The position numbers and the translations under genes are program-made. The notes beneath the pieces were generated by a model. That model did no database searches, was not told the DNA's origin, and was given only the letters and a program-made list of their open reading frames with translations. From Athripsodes cinereus (lineage: Eukaryota; Arthropoda; Insecta; Trichoptera; Leptoceridae), in the NCBI GenBank assembly GCA_947579605.1, contig OX388314.1, forward strand, positions 14,753,982-14,817,981: 64,000 bases of DNA, written 5' to 3'. The stretch's first letter is position 1. Each line of letters opens with the position of its first letter. Below are positions 10,788 to 21,046 of this stretch, piece by piece.

Positions 10788-11136
10788 CAGGCGTCGGCAA
10801 CTTATGGCACGCGTGCCAGGCTTGGCACGCGATGGGGTTCTGAATGGCACTCTACAAAGTAATCAGGGAAATCGCGAAAATATCGAGACGAAGTGATTTT
10901 TAAATAAGAGAAAATGTTTAATTATAATTATTTATCTAACGTGGCTCGCAATAATTTTTTTAAAATTTATGTTAGAATTTTATGTTATTTTTTTAATAAA
11001 TATGTTTAAAAGATAAATTTGGTATAAAATTCTTCTCCTCTAGAACCCCATTATATAATTTAGAATTAAGGCGGCACCCTGAATCATATTGGTAGAGTGG
11101 CTTGGCACACCACAGCTAAAAGGTTGCCGACCCCTG
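10788..11136. mobile_element. hAT-type MITE, 349 bp
   Basis: Terminal inverted repeats start CAGGCGTCGGCAAC on the left and, reverse-complemented, CAGGGGTCGGCAAC on the right. Both continue into GTGCCA/TGGCAC-rich subterminal sequence. The 8-bp flanking duplication and the CAGGGGTCGGCAAC terminus are hallmarks of hAT transposons. The interior has no open frame, so mobilisation would need a transposase from elsewhere. Orientation is undefined because there is no gene. Confidence 0.93.
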
Positions 11137-11144
11137 TTCTACAC
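11137..11144. repeat. Right 8-bp target duplication of hAT-type MITE
   Basis: TTCTACAC, the partner of 10780-10787. Confidence 0.92.
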
Positions 11145-11149
11145 TATCA

Positions 11150-11265
11150 CGACATATCTGACATGTAGGATAACCAGCAGAATGTAATAAACATGCAAGC
11201 TGTCCTCTCCGTGCCAACAATAAAGTAAAAAAAAAAAAATAAGGATGGGTGGCAGACCTTATCAC
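11150..11265 (-). mobile_element. REP-1 dispersed repeat fragment
   Basis: Reverse-complemented, this contains a CAGTGATAAGG-CCACCCATCC block, then a GGCAC-AGA-GAC-GCTTGCAT-TTTATTACAT block. The same blocks in the same order occur at 48345-48545 (plus) and 28330-28535 (minus). No protein is recognised. A stretch of about 25 bases resembles the start of the NLTR-1 frame near 35020, so REP-1 may derive from a related 5' region; this is unproven. Confidence 0.6.
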
Positions 11266-11289
11266 TGAATTTGAAATATAAAATATCTT

Positions 11290-12025
11290 TATTTATTCGA
11301 ACACTTAATTAACATATCCTTGAAAAAATCTTCAAAAAGTCATAATTAAAAAATAAATGCTAGAGACATCTATTAATAAATTAAGTAAGTATTTCATATT
11401 GCCATCTATTGATATTTTTAACAAATATTGTGCAGTTAATGTCAATAAATTATTAAAAACTTCACTTCAATTTCAATAGATGCGTTTGTGAATACAACTT
11501 TATGAAAAAGTTTCTAGTGTTTAACTTAAGATGGCGTTAATTTGTTAAAAATAAATATTGATTGTAATATAAATAAATGTCTAAAGAATAATGTGTATTA
11601 TATAAATATTAGTTTTTGAATACTTTCTAAAATAAATTAAATGGCAAAGTCATATAATTATTATATGACCTATGACATTATTTAGAATAAAATATATTTC
11701 TGCTGACATCTATTGAAATTGCTTTAAAACGCTTTGTAAAATAGCTTTAGTTGTAAATTTTATCGCATTACTAGTACGCCAATTAATAAAAAGTGACATC
11801 TATGGGAAGAATACGAAAACATTTATAATCTTATGTTTGTATAGACATCTTTTGAAATTCCTACAAAGCTTTTAGAATAGTAGTTTACTTATTAGTTCTA
11901 GTATTTGCCACACTACTCTTACGCTACTTGAAAATATTTCTTCGTATTTTCAACAGATGGAATTTCCTTTTAAGTACTATTTTTTTATTTTGCTAATTTG
12001 TATATTATTTAAGTGTTCGAGAGTT
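11290..12025. repeat. Region with recurring GACATCTATTGAAAT motif, bounded by a 12-bp inverted repeat
   Basis: A short motif near GACATCTATTGAAAT occurs, with variation, at about 11364, 11401, 11704, 11794 and 11843. It occurs in reverse complement at about 11473 and 11950. TTCGAACACTTAA near 11298 and its partner TTAAGTGTTCGA near 12011 are inverted. No frame is open. It may be a decayed element with internal repeats, but the superfamily is unknown. Confidence 0.45.
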
Positions 12026-13040
12026 TGTGCGTATTCACGTAATGAAAAAACATTGAGAGATTTTTTCACAAAGAAATTAATATAGCTCGAGTACTTTCGT
12101 CTAAACTACTTGACATTGTCAATTAATCCATTCTGTAACAGATGACGCAAAATCATGGACCCTCGAGATTCAAGTCTAGCGGGCCATAAGAAGAAGAATT
12201 AATTCTCTTAATTAATGTAAGTAGGTTAGTATAATATTATAATAATTTGTAAATTACGTTGGTTGGAGTATCACATGTATTGTCACAATCTGAATTTTTA
12301 AATAAGCCCCGTCGTTGCATTCAGGTTTATTTTGATGACGTGACGTTTGATTATTTTTTACATAAAATATTAAGGTCCTGTTTTTTTATACCTACTGACT
12401 TAAATCACTTGAGGGATGGACTTGAGAATAATAATATAATAGAATAGAATTTTTGAAACAAAGTGGATATAATTAGTTATAATAGGTATGTAGCTCTATA
12501 TTACAGTAAACAACAGCTTTGCGAGGTATTGTCAAAATTTTATCTATGTACTACCCCCAAACTTTTCCATGTTCTTCGGTATGGAGTTATAGGTATAGAT
12601 TCAGCTTGAAGCCCGTCTCTTTTGAAGTCTTCCTACATTATATTTGTTTAGGCATCGTTCAGGAAAAGTGGATTGTGGTCTTGATTTTCACTTCACTTTT
12701 CGAACTATTAATGTAAATTGCCATTTCAGTTTGTATTAAGTGATTGTTTATTGACACTAATTTATTAATTTTATTTTTTCTTTATCTCTCTAGGAAACTT
12801 ATGTCTTCAACCTACACGCTTCTCTTGTCTACCTTTGACTCCTCAATTATGGAGATTCAACCAATATTGTTTTTCAGGTAAAATATCTATTGTAGGTATC
12901 TTCCAATTATTACAATACTTAAACGTTTACTTTTGGAAGTCGAAATTATACAGACATTCACCAGTTCATCTCAATTCACTAATCACTACTTACCTATTAT
13001 TTTAGGTGATGTATCTAATGGAAGAACTGTTAATCAGGGT
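12026..13040. other. Non-coding stretch
   Basis: Frames of 62-65 codons at 12259 and 12519 have no recognisable domain. No feature is supported. Confidence 0.45.
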
Positions 13041-13285
13041 AGGCAAAAGAAGGCAACTGGATTGATCACAACATCAGGAACCCAGGACTGCTTATCACCA
13101 TCGCGGAGGGTAGGATCGAAGGTAGAAATGGTAAAAGCCGACCTTGAGATGCTTATATGGACCAACTGAAGAAGGACATGAACTGTGGCACATACGTAGC
13201 ACTTAAGAGAATACTGAAAATAGGGAGGAATGGAGAAGAAAATCCAAACTCGTTGCAGACCAATCCAATAGATTGAAACTCACTA
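13041..13285 (+). mobile_element. NLTR-4: decayed non-LTR 3' end
   Basis: This plus-strand piece matches the cleaner copies at 20218 and 61019 from the (A)ACTGGATTG block to the end of the coding part. Several frame-breaking changes are present, so it is the oldest of the three. The stop region reads CCAATAGATTGAAAC instead of CCAATGGATTGTAAC. Confidence 0.8.
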
Positions 13286-14912
13286 TATATGTACATATCT
13301 AAAGGTAGGTGAGTGTTTGTTTTTGTATCTATAATTTATAATGTTCTGTAAAGATAAGATTTACGCTTTCTCACATAGGAGCAACGCAGAACTTCGTAGT
13401 GGGTATTTATCCTATAATACACTTCTGGTTGTGTTACAACATTTTCACAGACGCAGACGTCTCACGTTGACGCTAGTTGATGTCTCCCGCCATCACGATT
13501 GCGTTTATTTTCACACCTTTTTTGTTACCTTTGATTTTTTTCTTTCATAATATTGTCTTTCAATGTTTTATGGATGAGTGAGTAGATGTAAGTATGTACG
13601 GTGTGAATTGTGATTACTTACGAACAAATAGATAAGACGGACTTGAAAATAGAATTATTGTGATTGTGGTGTTTTTCACACTTAATTTGTGAATTCGTAT
13701 TCGACACAAGTCGGATACTTTTTAACTTCAACATCATCAGCAAAAATATTGAAACTTATAGATTACCTACATACAACATGTATCTAATTTTCACCATCAA
13801 ACATAAAATGTACCTATGTTTATAAAAATAAAAACACATTTTTTTCAAGAACTTATAACAACTAAAAAAATAAAGCAATATATTTTTTGTCAATTACAAG
13901 TTTTGGTTAGTATTTCATAATATTAGATTTGGATAACTATCACCTATTTGGAATTCCACAAGCTTCCACAAGTCACCTTCTTTCAATGATTATCAGTTAT
14001 TTCTAACTATTATTGAACAGCTTTACGGGTCCTTCTTGGGTCAGCATATATTTCACCATCTTGTTCTAGACTACCTATTCTCTTTCTATCTAATTTTTAA
14101 ATAGCGCAATGTGAAACAGCGAAACGACTAAACAAATAATAATTTACCTACCCATAAAATTGCATCATGTAAAAAACACCTCGTATACTTGGATTGCAGA
14201 TAATCGTGCGTATCATTATTATATGTACCTATAACAGAGCACAGTGACAGAGTAGATATTGAATGTGTTAGCATTATCAGATAGGTGTAGGTATAGTCTC
14301 ATTGTCACCTGCGATTGTTTGAAGACGGACGCTTTAGTAATGCGCCGTCACCTATAAATTCATCAGCTCATTATCTCCCATATACTCAATATCAACCATC
14401 AAGCAACTTCTCACTTATACATACAATAGAATAGTGTATATTTAAATTATATACATAATATGTAATACTTGTAACGGCTTGTCTATCAATACTGATGTTG
14501 GTATCGCAGTGTCTTATGCTCGCACTATGCGTGGATTGGACATTTTTTCTTTTTGACAGATTACGAATGATGCAGATACCTAGATACTCATGTACAATTG
14601 CATACTTTTACTGGTAACTTCTTCGCGTTGTAATATACTAACGTGTTGGAAAACAACTGTAATATGAGGTCAAAGGGCTCGAAATGATTTTATATATGGA
14701 GACAATGGTGATAACACTAATTGAATTAAAAAAAAATAGATAAACAAGTTTTGCATCGTGAGAATATCTACTGAAGGAAGCAAAAATAAATAATATTTGG
14801 CTTTGAGTTACATAAAATCGACGATTCAGTTATAAAGACAAAATTATACATGACAGTATTAGTTTGATAATATATCTACCAAAAAAAAAATGCATAATTA
14901 TTGTGTGAAATA
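13286..14912. other. Non-coding stretch
   Basis: No supported gene. A 69-codon frame at 13341 lacks recognisable features. Confidence 0.5.
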
Positions 14913-15048
14913 CACTGAGAAAAATACTAACGAAATTTCACAACGTATCATTGGTACGTACTATCAGATTAGGACCAGAGATAGTACAAACGATTCATTA
15001 GTACGAATCAATAATATTAACTTTTCGTTGTGAGTATTTTTCTCAGTG
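14913..15048. mobile_element. 136-bp MITE with TA target site
   Basis: The ends read CACTGAGAAAAATACT and its reverse complement (right end AGTATTTTTCTCAGTG), with TA on both sides (14911-14912 and 15049-15050). The arms extend with mismatches into ACGAAA/TTTCGT. TA duplication and a short palindromic body fit a Tc1/mariner-type MITE. There is no coding capacity. Related CACTGAGAAAA termini appear singly near 61591 and 49192. Confidence 0.82.
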
Positions 15049-15050
15049 TA

Positions 15051-15768
15051 TTTTTCTTCCTGTTTCACAAACACAAGTTGTACGTAGGTACATCTTTTAC
15101 TTATCGAATCAAGTTTAAATATACCTACTTATCGAATATCGAATCAAGTTTAAATTTATCATAGGTAAGTAAACTTGAAGATTCATTTAATATTAAATGA
15201 AATTTGTTCACATATTTACGTACATTGTAAGCAAGCCTATATCAAGTATCAAGTATAATGATAGGATGGCTTATAATACCACAGGTACAAGGCAGCATAC
15301 TAGTTGAGAGTGCTGCAGATACGCATTATGCAAAAAAAAATCAATTTACTTTCACGATAAACATCACATCATGTCACATTTATTTAATTTACCGTCGAGT
15401 GATTGATATGGATACCTACCTGTACAAGACAGGTAGAGCACGAAAAATCATGAAAGCACTTTACGTTACTGGATAAAAATAATATCTTTACCAAGTGCTC
15501 TATTTCACACGGCATTATCGATTTTTTTTATTGATGATTAGTTTGACAGATTTTAAAAACAGAATGTGACATGAAAATGACGCTTAAAATCACGTTGAAT
15601 AAAATTCAGCGCGAGCCAGAGACTCACAATTATATTCTGAAAAAATGTCATATTTCTTTCATCAAACATGTTATATTTTGTAAGAATTCACGCCAGCAAT
15701 AATGAGAACCGCCCAGTCTATAATAGTGAACAAAATACAATTCTATTAAACAATAAGAGATAATGAAA
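15051..15768. other. Non-coding stretch
   Basis: A 72-codon frame at 15258 shows no domain. An imperfect direct repeat of a TATCGAATCAAGTTTAAAT block occurs at about 15103 and 15139. Confidence 0.45.
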
Positions 15769-15816
15769 GTATGAGTGGATGCAAGAGGAGTGGATACAAT
15801 AGAATGCGTGTAAATA

Positions 15817-15820
15817 AATT
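15817..15820. repeat. Left 4-bp target duplication (AATT)
   Basis: AATT before the MITE, repeated at 16395-16398. Intact NLTR-1 has it once at this point. Confidence 0.8.
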
Positions 15821-16394
15821 GAAGACCTTAGCGGAAAAACAACAATTGTCCAAAATTTTGTGAAATCGTTTTATTGCATTAATATGATCTAGTGCACACC
15901 CTCTACTGGTGGTTTAATTTATAAACATGGGAAAACAACACATGTCCTTCAAATCGCGCAAAAGGCGTCGGAAGTTCTCAAAAGAGATGGACCAACTACA
16001 TTTTCTAGGTGATGGGAAGCCAACGGTGTTGAGCTGCTCATGATGAAAACCAATGTAAAAGTTTTGAAAAGGTTTTTTATCAAGCAATGGAGAGAAGTCG
16101 GCTGATATGTAAATTTATTTTATGATTTTTATCTTATGATTTGGTGGAAAAACGACAAATGTGCACAATTTTTTGGAAAAACAGCAAATTTCACATCATT
16201 ATTTTCTGTTCTATTTTCAATTTTAACAAAGGAATTAACAAAAATGAAACTTGCTTTAGCTATTCATTGCATCACCTACATTTTACAGCAATAACCGCAA
16301 AGAAAATCGTATTTTATTAGAAGTTAGGACGTTTTAATGCTCTCCTGTAAAATTTACTATATGTGACATTTGTTGTTTTTCTGCCAAGGTCTTC
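15821..16394. mobile_element. 574-bp MITE with ~30-bp inverted repeats, nested in NLTR-1
   Basis: The left end GAAGACCTTAGCGGAAAAAC pairs with the right end read in reverse complement, GAAGACCTTGGCAGAAAAAC. Matching continues through ACAACAA-TGTC. Flanks are AATT duplications inside NLTR-1 coding sequence. No transposase frame is present. A piece near 16060-16105 (AAGCAATGGAGAGAAG) resembles an RTE 3' end, so the interior may be composite. The superfamily is unclear; 4-bp duplications occur in several DNA transposon groups. Confidence 0.85.
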
Positions 16395-16398
16395 AATT
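16395..16398. repeat. Right 4-bp target duplication (AATT)
   Basis: Partner of 15817-15820. Confidence 0.8.
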
Positions 16399-16690
16399 GA
16401 GATGGTTTGGTCATGTGGAATGAATGACAGAGAAAAGAATGACAAAGAGGATATACTTGGCTGAAAGGAGGGGTGTGAGGAAGCGCGGGCGTCCGAGAAC
16501 TACATGGCTTGAACATGTAGATCAAATTCTCAAGGACGGCCGTGTTTTGAGTAAAAGAAACCGACGTGCGTGCATGAGAAATTGTATGACTGCAGAGGAA
16601 GCGAAAGAAGTATGTAAGGACAGATCTAATTGGCGTTCCGTTCTCTCTGCCTACCCCACTTGGGATACGGCGTGAGGGAATAGATAGATT

Positions 16691-17245
16691 ATCCGTTTCA
16701 AGATAAATAGAAGCTTCAATATTTATATCAAAATGGCTCTCGTTCGCAAATTTCAATATAAAAACATATCTTTTCTTCGCCGAAATAAAGGTCACGAATT
16801 CAATATTAATGTTACGCATTATTTTAACACTTGCACTTGATAGGTCGTGCATTTTATTCACACGTAAAATTCAATTTATACCTAATTACATTATTATTGT
16901 TTGCCCGATCTTGAGGCATTGATAACTGCAAAGGTTTACTTTACAGACAGATAATTTCCCCGGATAAGAAGTACTGATACATGAAAGTTCAATGATTAAA
17001 CCGCAAAATATCTACATAGATTATGAATGTTTGAAATAAGAAAGATAAATCAATATATATTTTTTTAATTTCATGCAAGTGCAGTATTCAACCAAATTTT
17101 ATACATTATTATTATTTTGATGAAAGATACTTTATTTTCGATTTGTACCAGTCTTTTACCCCGACGGTGTATGGATTATATTAAGTTTTATAAAGTAAAT
17201 GTATTACAATGTATGATCTTAGGTTTTCACGGCCGGCGTCGCTAG
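16691..17245. other. Non-coding stretch
   Basis: AT-rich, no supported feature. Confidence 0.5.
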
Positions 17246-17365
17246 TAGGAAAGTTATCTTCCGGGCTACCTACTCCTGAAGATGCCCACCACAGTGTGGG
17301 TGAAACGTTGGGACAGAAATTGTCCTATAGACCACGGCCATTCAGCCCGGAAGATAACTTTCCTA
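17246..17365 (+). repeat. Perfect 22-bp inverted repeat enclosing a hammerhead-like core
   Basis: 17246-17267 (TAGGAAAGTTATCTTCCGGG then CT) is the exact reverse complement of 17344-17365. Between the arms are CTGAAGA (17276-17282), a CCCAC/GTGGG stem (17285-17289 with 17296-17300), GAAAC (17302-17306) and GTC (17322-17324). This is the order of conserved blocks in hammerhead ribozymes of Penelope-like elements. Stem I next to the core does not pair well, so a working ribozyme is uncertain. A Penelope-like terminal remnant or an unrelated hairpin element are the alternatives. Confidence 0.6.
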
Positions 17366-18115
17366 AGATACTGATAATAACAAAAAAATATAATTGAGAG
17401 AGTATTTAAAATAAGTACAACATATTTTACGTACATTGGGTAGCGCCATGCGGCGAGGTTTAGCTAAAGTATGTAGAAAGGTGTAATAAAAATTCAAAGT
17501 ACCTTCGATTTTATAGTAATCTTAACGTATTACAGATCAAAAACAGGTGTGTTTAAATTTTTTACAACCAGAGTTAAATTTTACTTTATTGATTTTTGAT
17601 AATATTTTGATGATCATGCAAAATGTTGGTATGTTATAATTAATGCATAAAAATGTAAGTTTGTGAGATGTTGATTCAGACAAGTCGATGCTTATATAAA
17701 CTTTGTGTCAATCGGTGTCATAAAATTTATTGAGAATAATTAACAGCTTTTGGTTTGCAACATCTTCCGTGAAAAATATTTGTAATTTATTTAATTAATG
17801 TAATGTAATTATTAAAAATACCTCTGTAAATGATCGATATAATTTGACAAATTGAAAATGGTTGACAAATTTATAAGAATCTTTAATCTTTCACTATCAA
17901 AGAATTAGTATTTCGTGGTGTACTAAAATAAATTCCACATGTCTGAATTTTAGTAATTTCGTAGTAAATTTTGAAATTGGATTTCGTATTTGACTAAATA
18001 TTTCACTCATACTTGGTAGCGGTATATGAGAAAATCTCTCCTCATTTCTTTCAATCTATAATTGAGGTGTATTTATTATCTTGATTAACTAAGCCTAAGT
18101 GATACTGGTGGATGT
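17366..18115. other. Non-coding stretch
   Basis: AT-rich, no supported feature. Confidence 0.5.
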
Positions 18116-18320
18116 AAAGGGAAGGCAAGGAAGAGAATTGGAATGGCCAAAACTGCAAAAGTGATACTACGAGAAACAAAAAAAAAACGTATCGATGCCT
18201 TTTGAAATGTGGTGCTGGAGCAGGATGACCCAGATCCCATTATTTATGATCCATCTTACGGCATTTCGGATACATCATGAGAAAAGAGTCAGATTGTGGA
18301 AGTGTCAACTAGGTGGAGCA
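18116..18320 (+). mobile_element. NLTR-6: decayed LINE RT tail
   Basis: With one frame shift, the plus strand reads RIDAFEMWCWSRM-QIP and then an FGYIMRKESDC block. These resemble the conserved region after the RT domain in many insect LINEs (DAFEMWCWRRM and FGHIMRR). Several indels and stops are present. The family call is from memory of motif patterns and is only approximate. Confidence 0.55.
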
Positions 18321-18836
18321 ACATGGTCCAAAAAACAACAGGATCTATTCCGGACTCTTTGCTAATGATCCAAGACAGACACAATTGTCACAAAGTAAGT
18401 CTACTGCTGTCACCATTCTCAGACACGAGGAAAAAGACAGAATGAAAATGGAAATAATAAAAAAAACTACAAATTTATTTGATCGTATTCAGTGGCCTTA
18501 AGAAATACTTAAATACATAGAAAGGATTCGTGATTATTTTCACGTAAAGATATTCTGTTCACAGTTACCTACTTACTAAATTAAGTGGCAAATTATGAAA
18601 AAGTATTTGATGTGAGTAAGGTATACACCTATGTGGTGTGAGTTATAAGATTATTGATATAATAACAACCTGATAATTTCAGTTTCATTTTTACAATGTA
18701 AAAAGAAATGATGATAGCTAAGTCTCATTTCTGAAAATGTTTCATCAAAGATGAACTATGATAGCTGATAACATTCATAAAATTATTTAATGTTCGAGTG
18801 TATAGCATGTTTTGAATGATTTTTTAACAAAGTTTC

Positions 18837-18876
<40 letters not shown>

Positions 18877-19639
18877 CAAATTCATTCCCTGGATCTCCCA
18901 GTTGAAAACCTGAGTTGTTGACATTCAATTTTGCAGCTACCTTAAATATATTATTTATGTACTTACTTACCTTTGTTTCATAAGTGGTTAACTTGTGATA
19001 GCGAATTTCTCACGAAAATGCATGAAAAAATAGTTCGCTTTTTATTATGTGTACAGAAATGAATAGGTGTATACAAAATGCAACGTATTATATTGTATGA
19101 ATAAATTGGGCCAAAGGCGGGTATGTAAGAATATTTTCTCTTACAATTTTGATATCGAATGGGTAATTATTTTGATATTGCAGGCAGTTCCCGTTGAAGA
19201 TTCACGACCCAATGAATTAACCATAAACTACCATGAAAGATTATTTATTTGCGTACTACCAAAATATTATGATTATACCCTAGATACGTATTGCTGGTAA
19301 TAAAAGGGTTAAATCATATCTTAAATATGATAAAAAATGAGGAAAATGTCTGAGAATTTATTGCGATAGGTATTTACTTATTTTCTGAAATTCTTATTTT
19401 ATTATAGTCAACTGATTATATCTACATGAGTATATGGTATTATTAAATTGCTGATAGTTCATACAAATTCACGGTTCACAGGGTAATTTTTTGTACATAC
19501 ATGTTATTTACTTCCATCATTATTTAACTGTAAAATAAAATACCTACCTAATTTAAATTTGTTTATATTTAAAGATATTTAATAATTTTATTGGTGAATG
19601 TAACCAGATACTCATTGAAAGTAATGGGACCTACATATA
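18321..19639. other. Non-coding stretch with a (GA)n tract
   Basis: No gene seen. A frame of 77 codons at 19067 has no domain. Confidence 0.45.
18842..18875. repeat. (AG)n microsatellite
   Basis: Seventeen AG dinucleotides in a row. Confidence 0.97.
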
Positions 19640-19899
19640 TCTATATAAATAAAAATGAATTGACCATGTAGGTATGTTCCCTCATAACTTGAGGGAACAT
19701 ATGTACCTACATTGGCTGATTTATTTTTTGTTGTATTTGTAGTTATCAGGAGATGGTTTGCATGAAAGATTTTTTTTGTAAAATCCAACGGAAAAGTCGG
19801 AAATTTGGATTGTATTTTTGTATGACAGTTCCGCTGTCACGTGTTGCCATAACAAAAAAAATGAAATTCACCCTGGCGACGCCGGGTAGGAACATCTAG
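19640..19899 (+). mobile_element. Short non-autonomous Helitron, 260 bp
   Basis: The 5' end TCTATATAAATAAAAATGAA and the 3' end ATCTAG, inserted between A (19639) and T (19900), fit Helitron rules: 5' TC, 3' CTRR, insertion at A|T, no target duplication. A GC-rich hairpin (CCTGGCGACGCCGGG, 19872-19886) lies just before the 3' end, as expected. A separate hairpin of about 20-bp arms (19665-19712, centred on CCCTCATAACTTGAGGG) lies near the 5' end. There is no Rep/helicase frame. Confidence 0.8.
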
Positions 19900-19900
19900 T

Positions 19901-20217
19901 ATTATATACACAAGTATAGGAAAGTATTTTTTTTCATTTCACCCAATATTTATATGAGTGAATTAGTATAATTGTAAGATTTTTTTATTTACTTTTATCG
20001 ACTAGTATTTATTGCTTTCAATATCCACTTTAATTCAAATACTTGACTCATCTCTTGAAAGCCACTCCGCTACCTCCAGAATCACGTGATAAATGTCATT
20101 CCAATTTACCTCATATCTTCTCGTCGAATACCAGTATATTTTTCCAATTCACTTTTTTCCAATTTATTTTATTCTTTTTGCAAATCATCATTATATAACA
20201 GTGTTAACAAAACTATA
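19901..20217. other. Non-coding stretch
   Basis: AT-rich. The start of a 130-codon frame at 20086 lies here but is not part of the downstream element. Confidence 0.45.
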
Positions 20218-20490
20218 GGGCAACTTCTCAAAAGAATCTGCCAACAACGAGCTAACTGGATTGGCCACAACATCAGGCACCCAGGACTGCTCATCGCAAT
20301 CGCAGAGGGCAGGACCGAAGGCATAAATGGCAGAGGCCGACCGAGAGACGCCTATATGGACCAACTGAAGAGGGACATGAGCTGTGGCTCATACATGGAG
20401 TTGAAGAGACTGGCTGAGAATAGGGAGGAGTGGAGAAGAAAGTCCAAACTCGTTGCAGACCAATCCAATGGATTGTAACTCATTATAATT
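20218..20490 (+). mobile_element. NLTR-4: non-LTR retrotransposon 3' end, frame intact
   Basis: The frame reads through RANWIGHNIRHPGLLIAIAE, GRGRPRDAYMDQLKRDM, KRLAENREEWRRKSKL and VADQSNGL to a stop at 20476-20478. This is the GH-x-R/GRGRPR tail type found C-terminal to RT in many insect non-LTR elements. The RT itself is missing. The open frame starts at 20086, but residues before about 20218 are not conserved among copies, so that start is accidental. Confidence 0.85.
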
Positions 20491-20784
20491 ATGTTAACAA
20501 AACATTACAAAATTAAAAATACCTACTAGCTCGATATGCAGTGGCGAGATTATAACTATGAAGTACCTATACCTACTATTGTTATGCATTATTATCGAAC
20601 AAAATTCAAAATAATATTTGACACACACCCAACAAACACATTGTAAGGATTATGGATTGGAAAGGGGGGGGGGCTACGTAGGTACATGTTTTTTTTTATC
20701 AGAATTATGCTTTACTACATAAATGTATTCGTTATTAGAAAAAAAATTATATTATCCTATATCAGTGCTGAGCCAAAAAATAAT
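20491..20784. other. Non-coding stretch with G-run
   Basis: Contains a run of ten or so G at 20664-20673. No gene. Confidence 0.5.
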
Positions 20785-21046
20785 TATTCAAATTCAAATA
20801 TTTTTATTTAAATAAAATTAACAATTTAATAATATTACATACACACCTTATTACTAAAAAAACACATTTATTAGGTACATATTTGACCCTCAAAATTGAG
20901 CAGTGCTCGTGCTTTGAGGGTTTAAACATAATTCATATAAAACAATAGCGCTCACCAAATAATAATAAAAACAAACACATTATCTACAATACAAATAGCA
21001 ACCAAATACAGTTTCCTAACAAAACTCAACAACAGAGCAGGTGAAC
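20785..21046 (-). mobile_element. Probable 3' UTR of a CR1-like non-LTR element
   Basis: The sequence begins with a TTCAAATTCAAATATTTTTA block typical of the 3' tail of insect CR1-like elements in minus orientation. It has a CCTCAAA/TTTGAGGG hairpin at 20887-20922. No coding part is present. The evidence is compositional and positional only. Confidence 0.45.

Larger units (their letters stand above)
15769..16690 (+). mobile_element. NLTR-1 3'-end copy split by a 574-bp MITE
   Basis: The plus strand shows a decayed MSGCK then RMRVNKL block up to 15820. After the MITE it resumes at 16399 with LRWFGHVE and runs through RRGVRKRGRPRTTWLEHVDQ to SVLSAYPTWDTA and a stop at 16673-16675. An internal Arg-to-stop change follows GHVE (CGA to TGA). 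Removing the MITE and one AATT copy restores the alignment to the copy at 23258. Confidence 0.88.
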
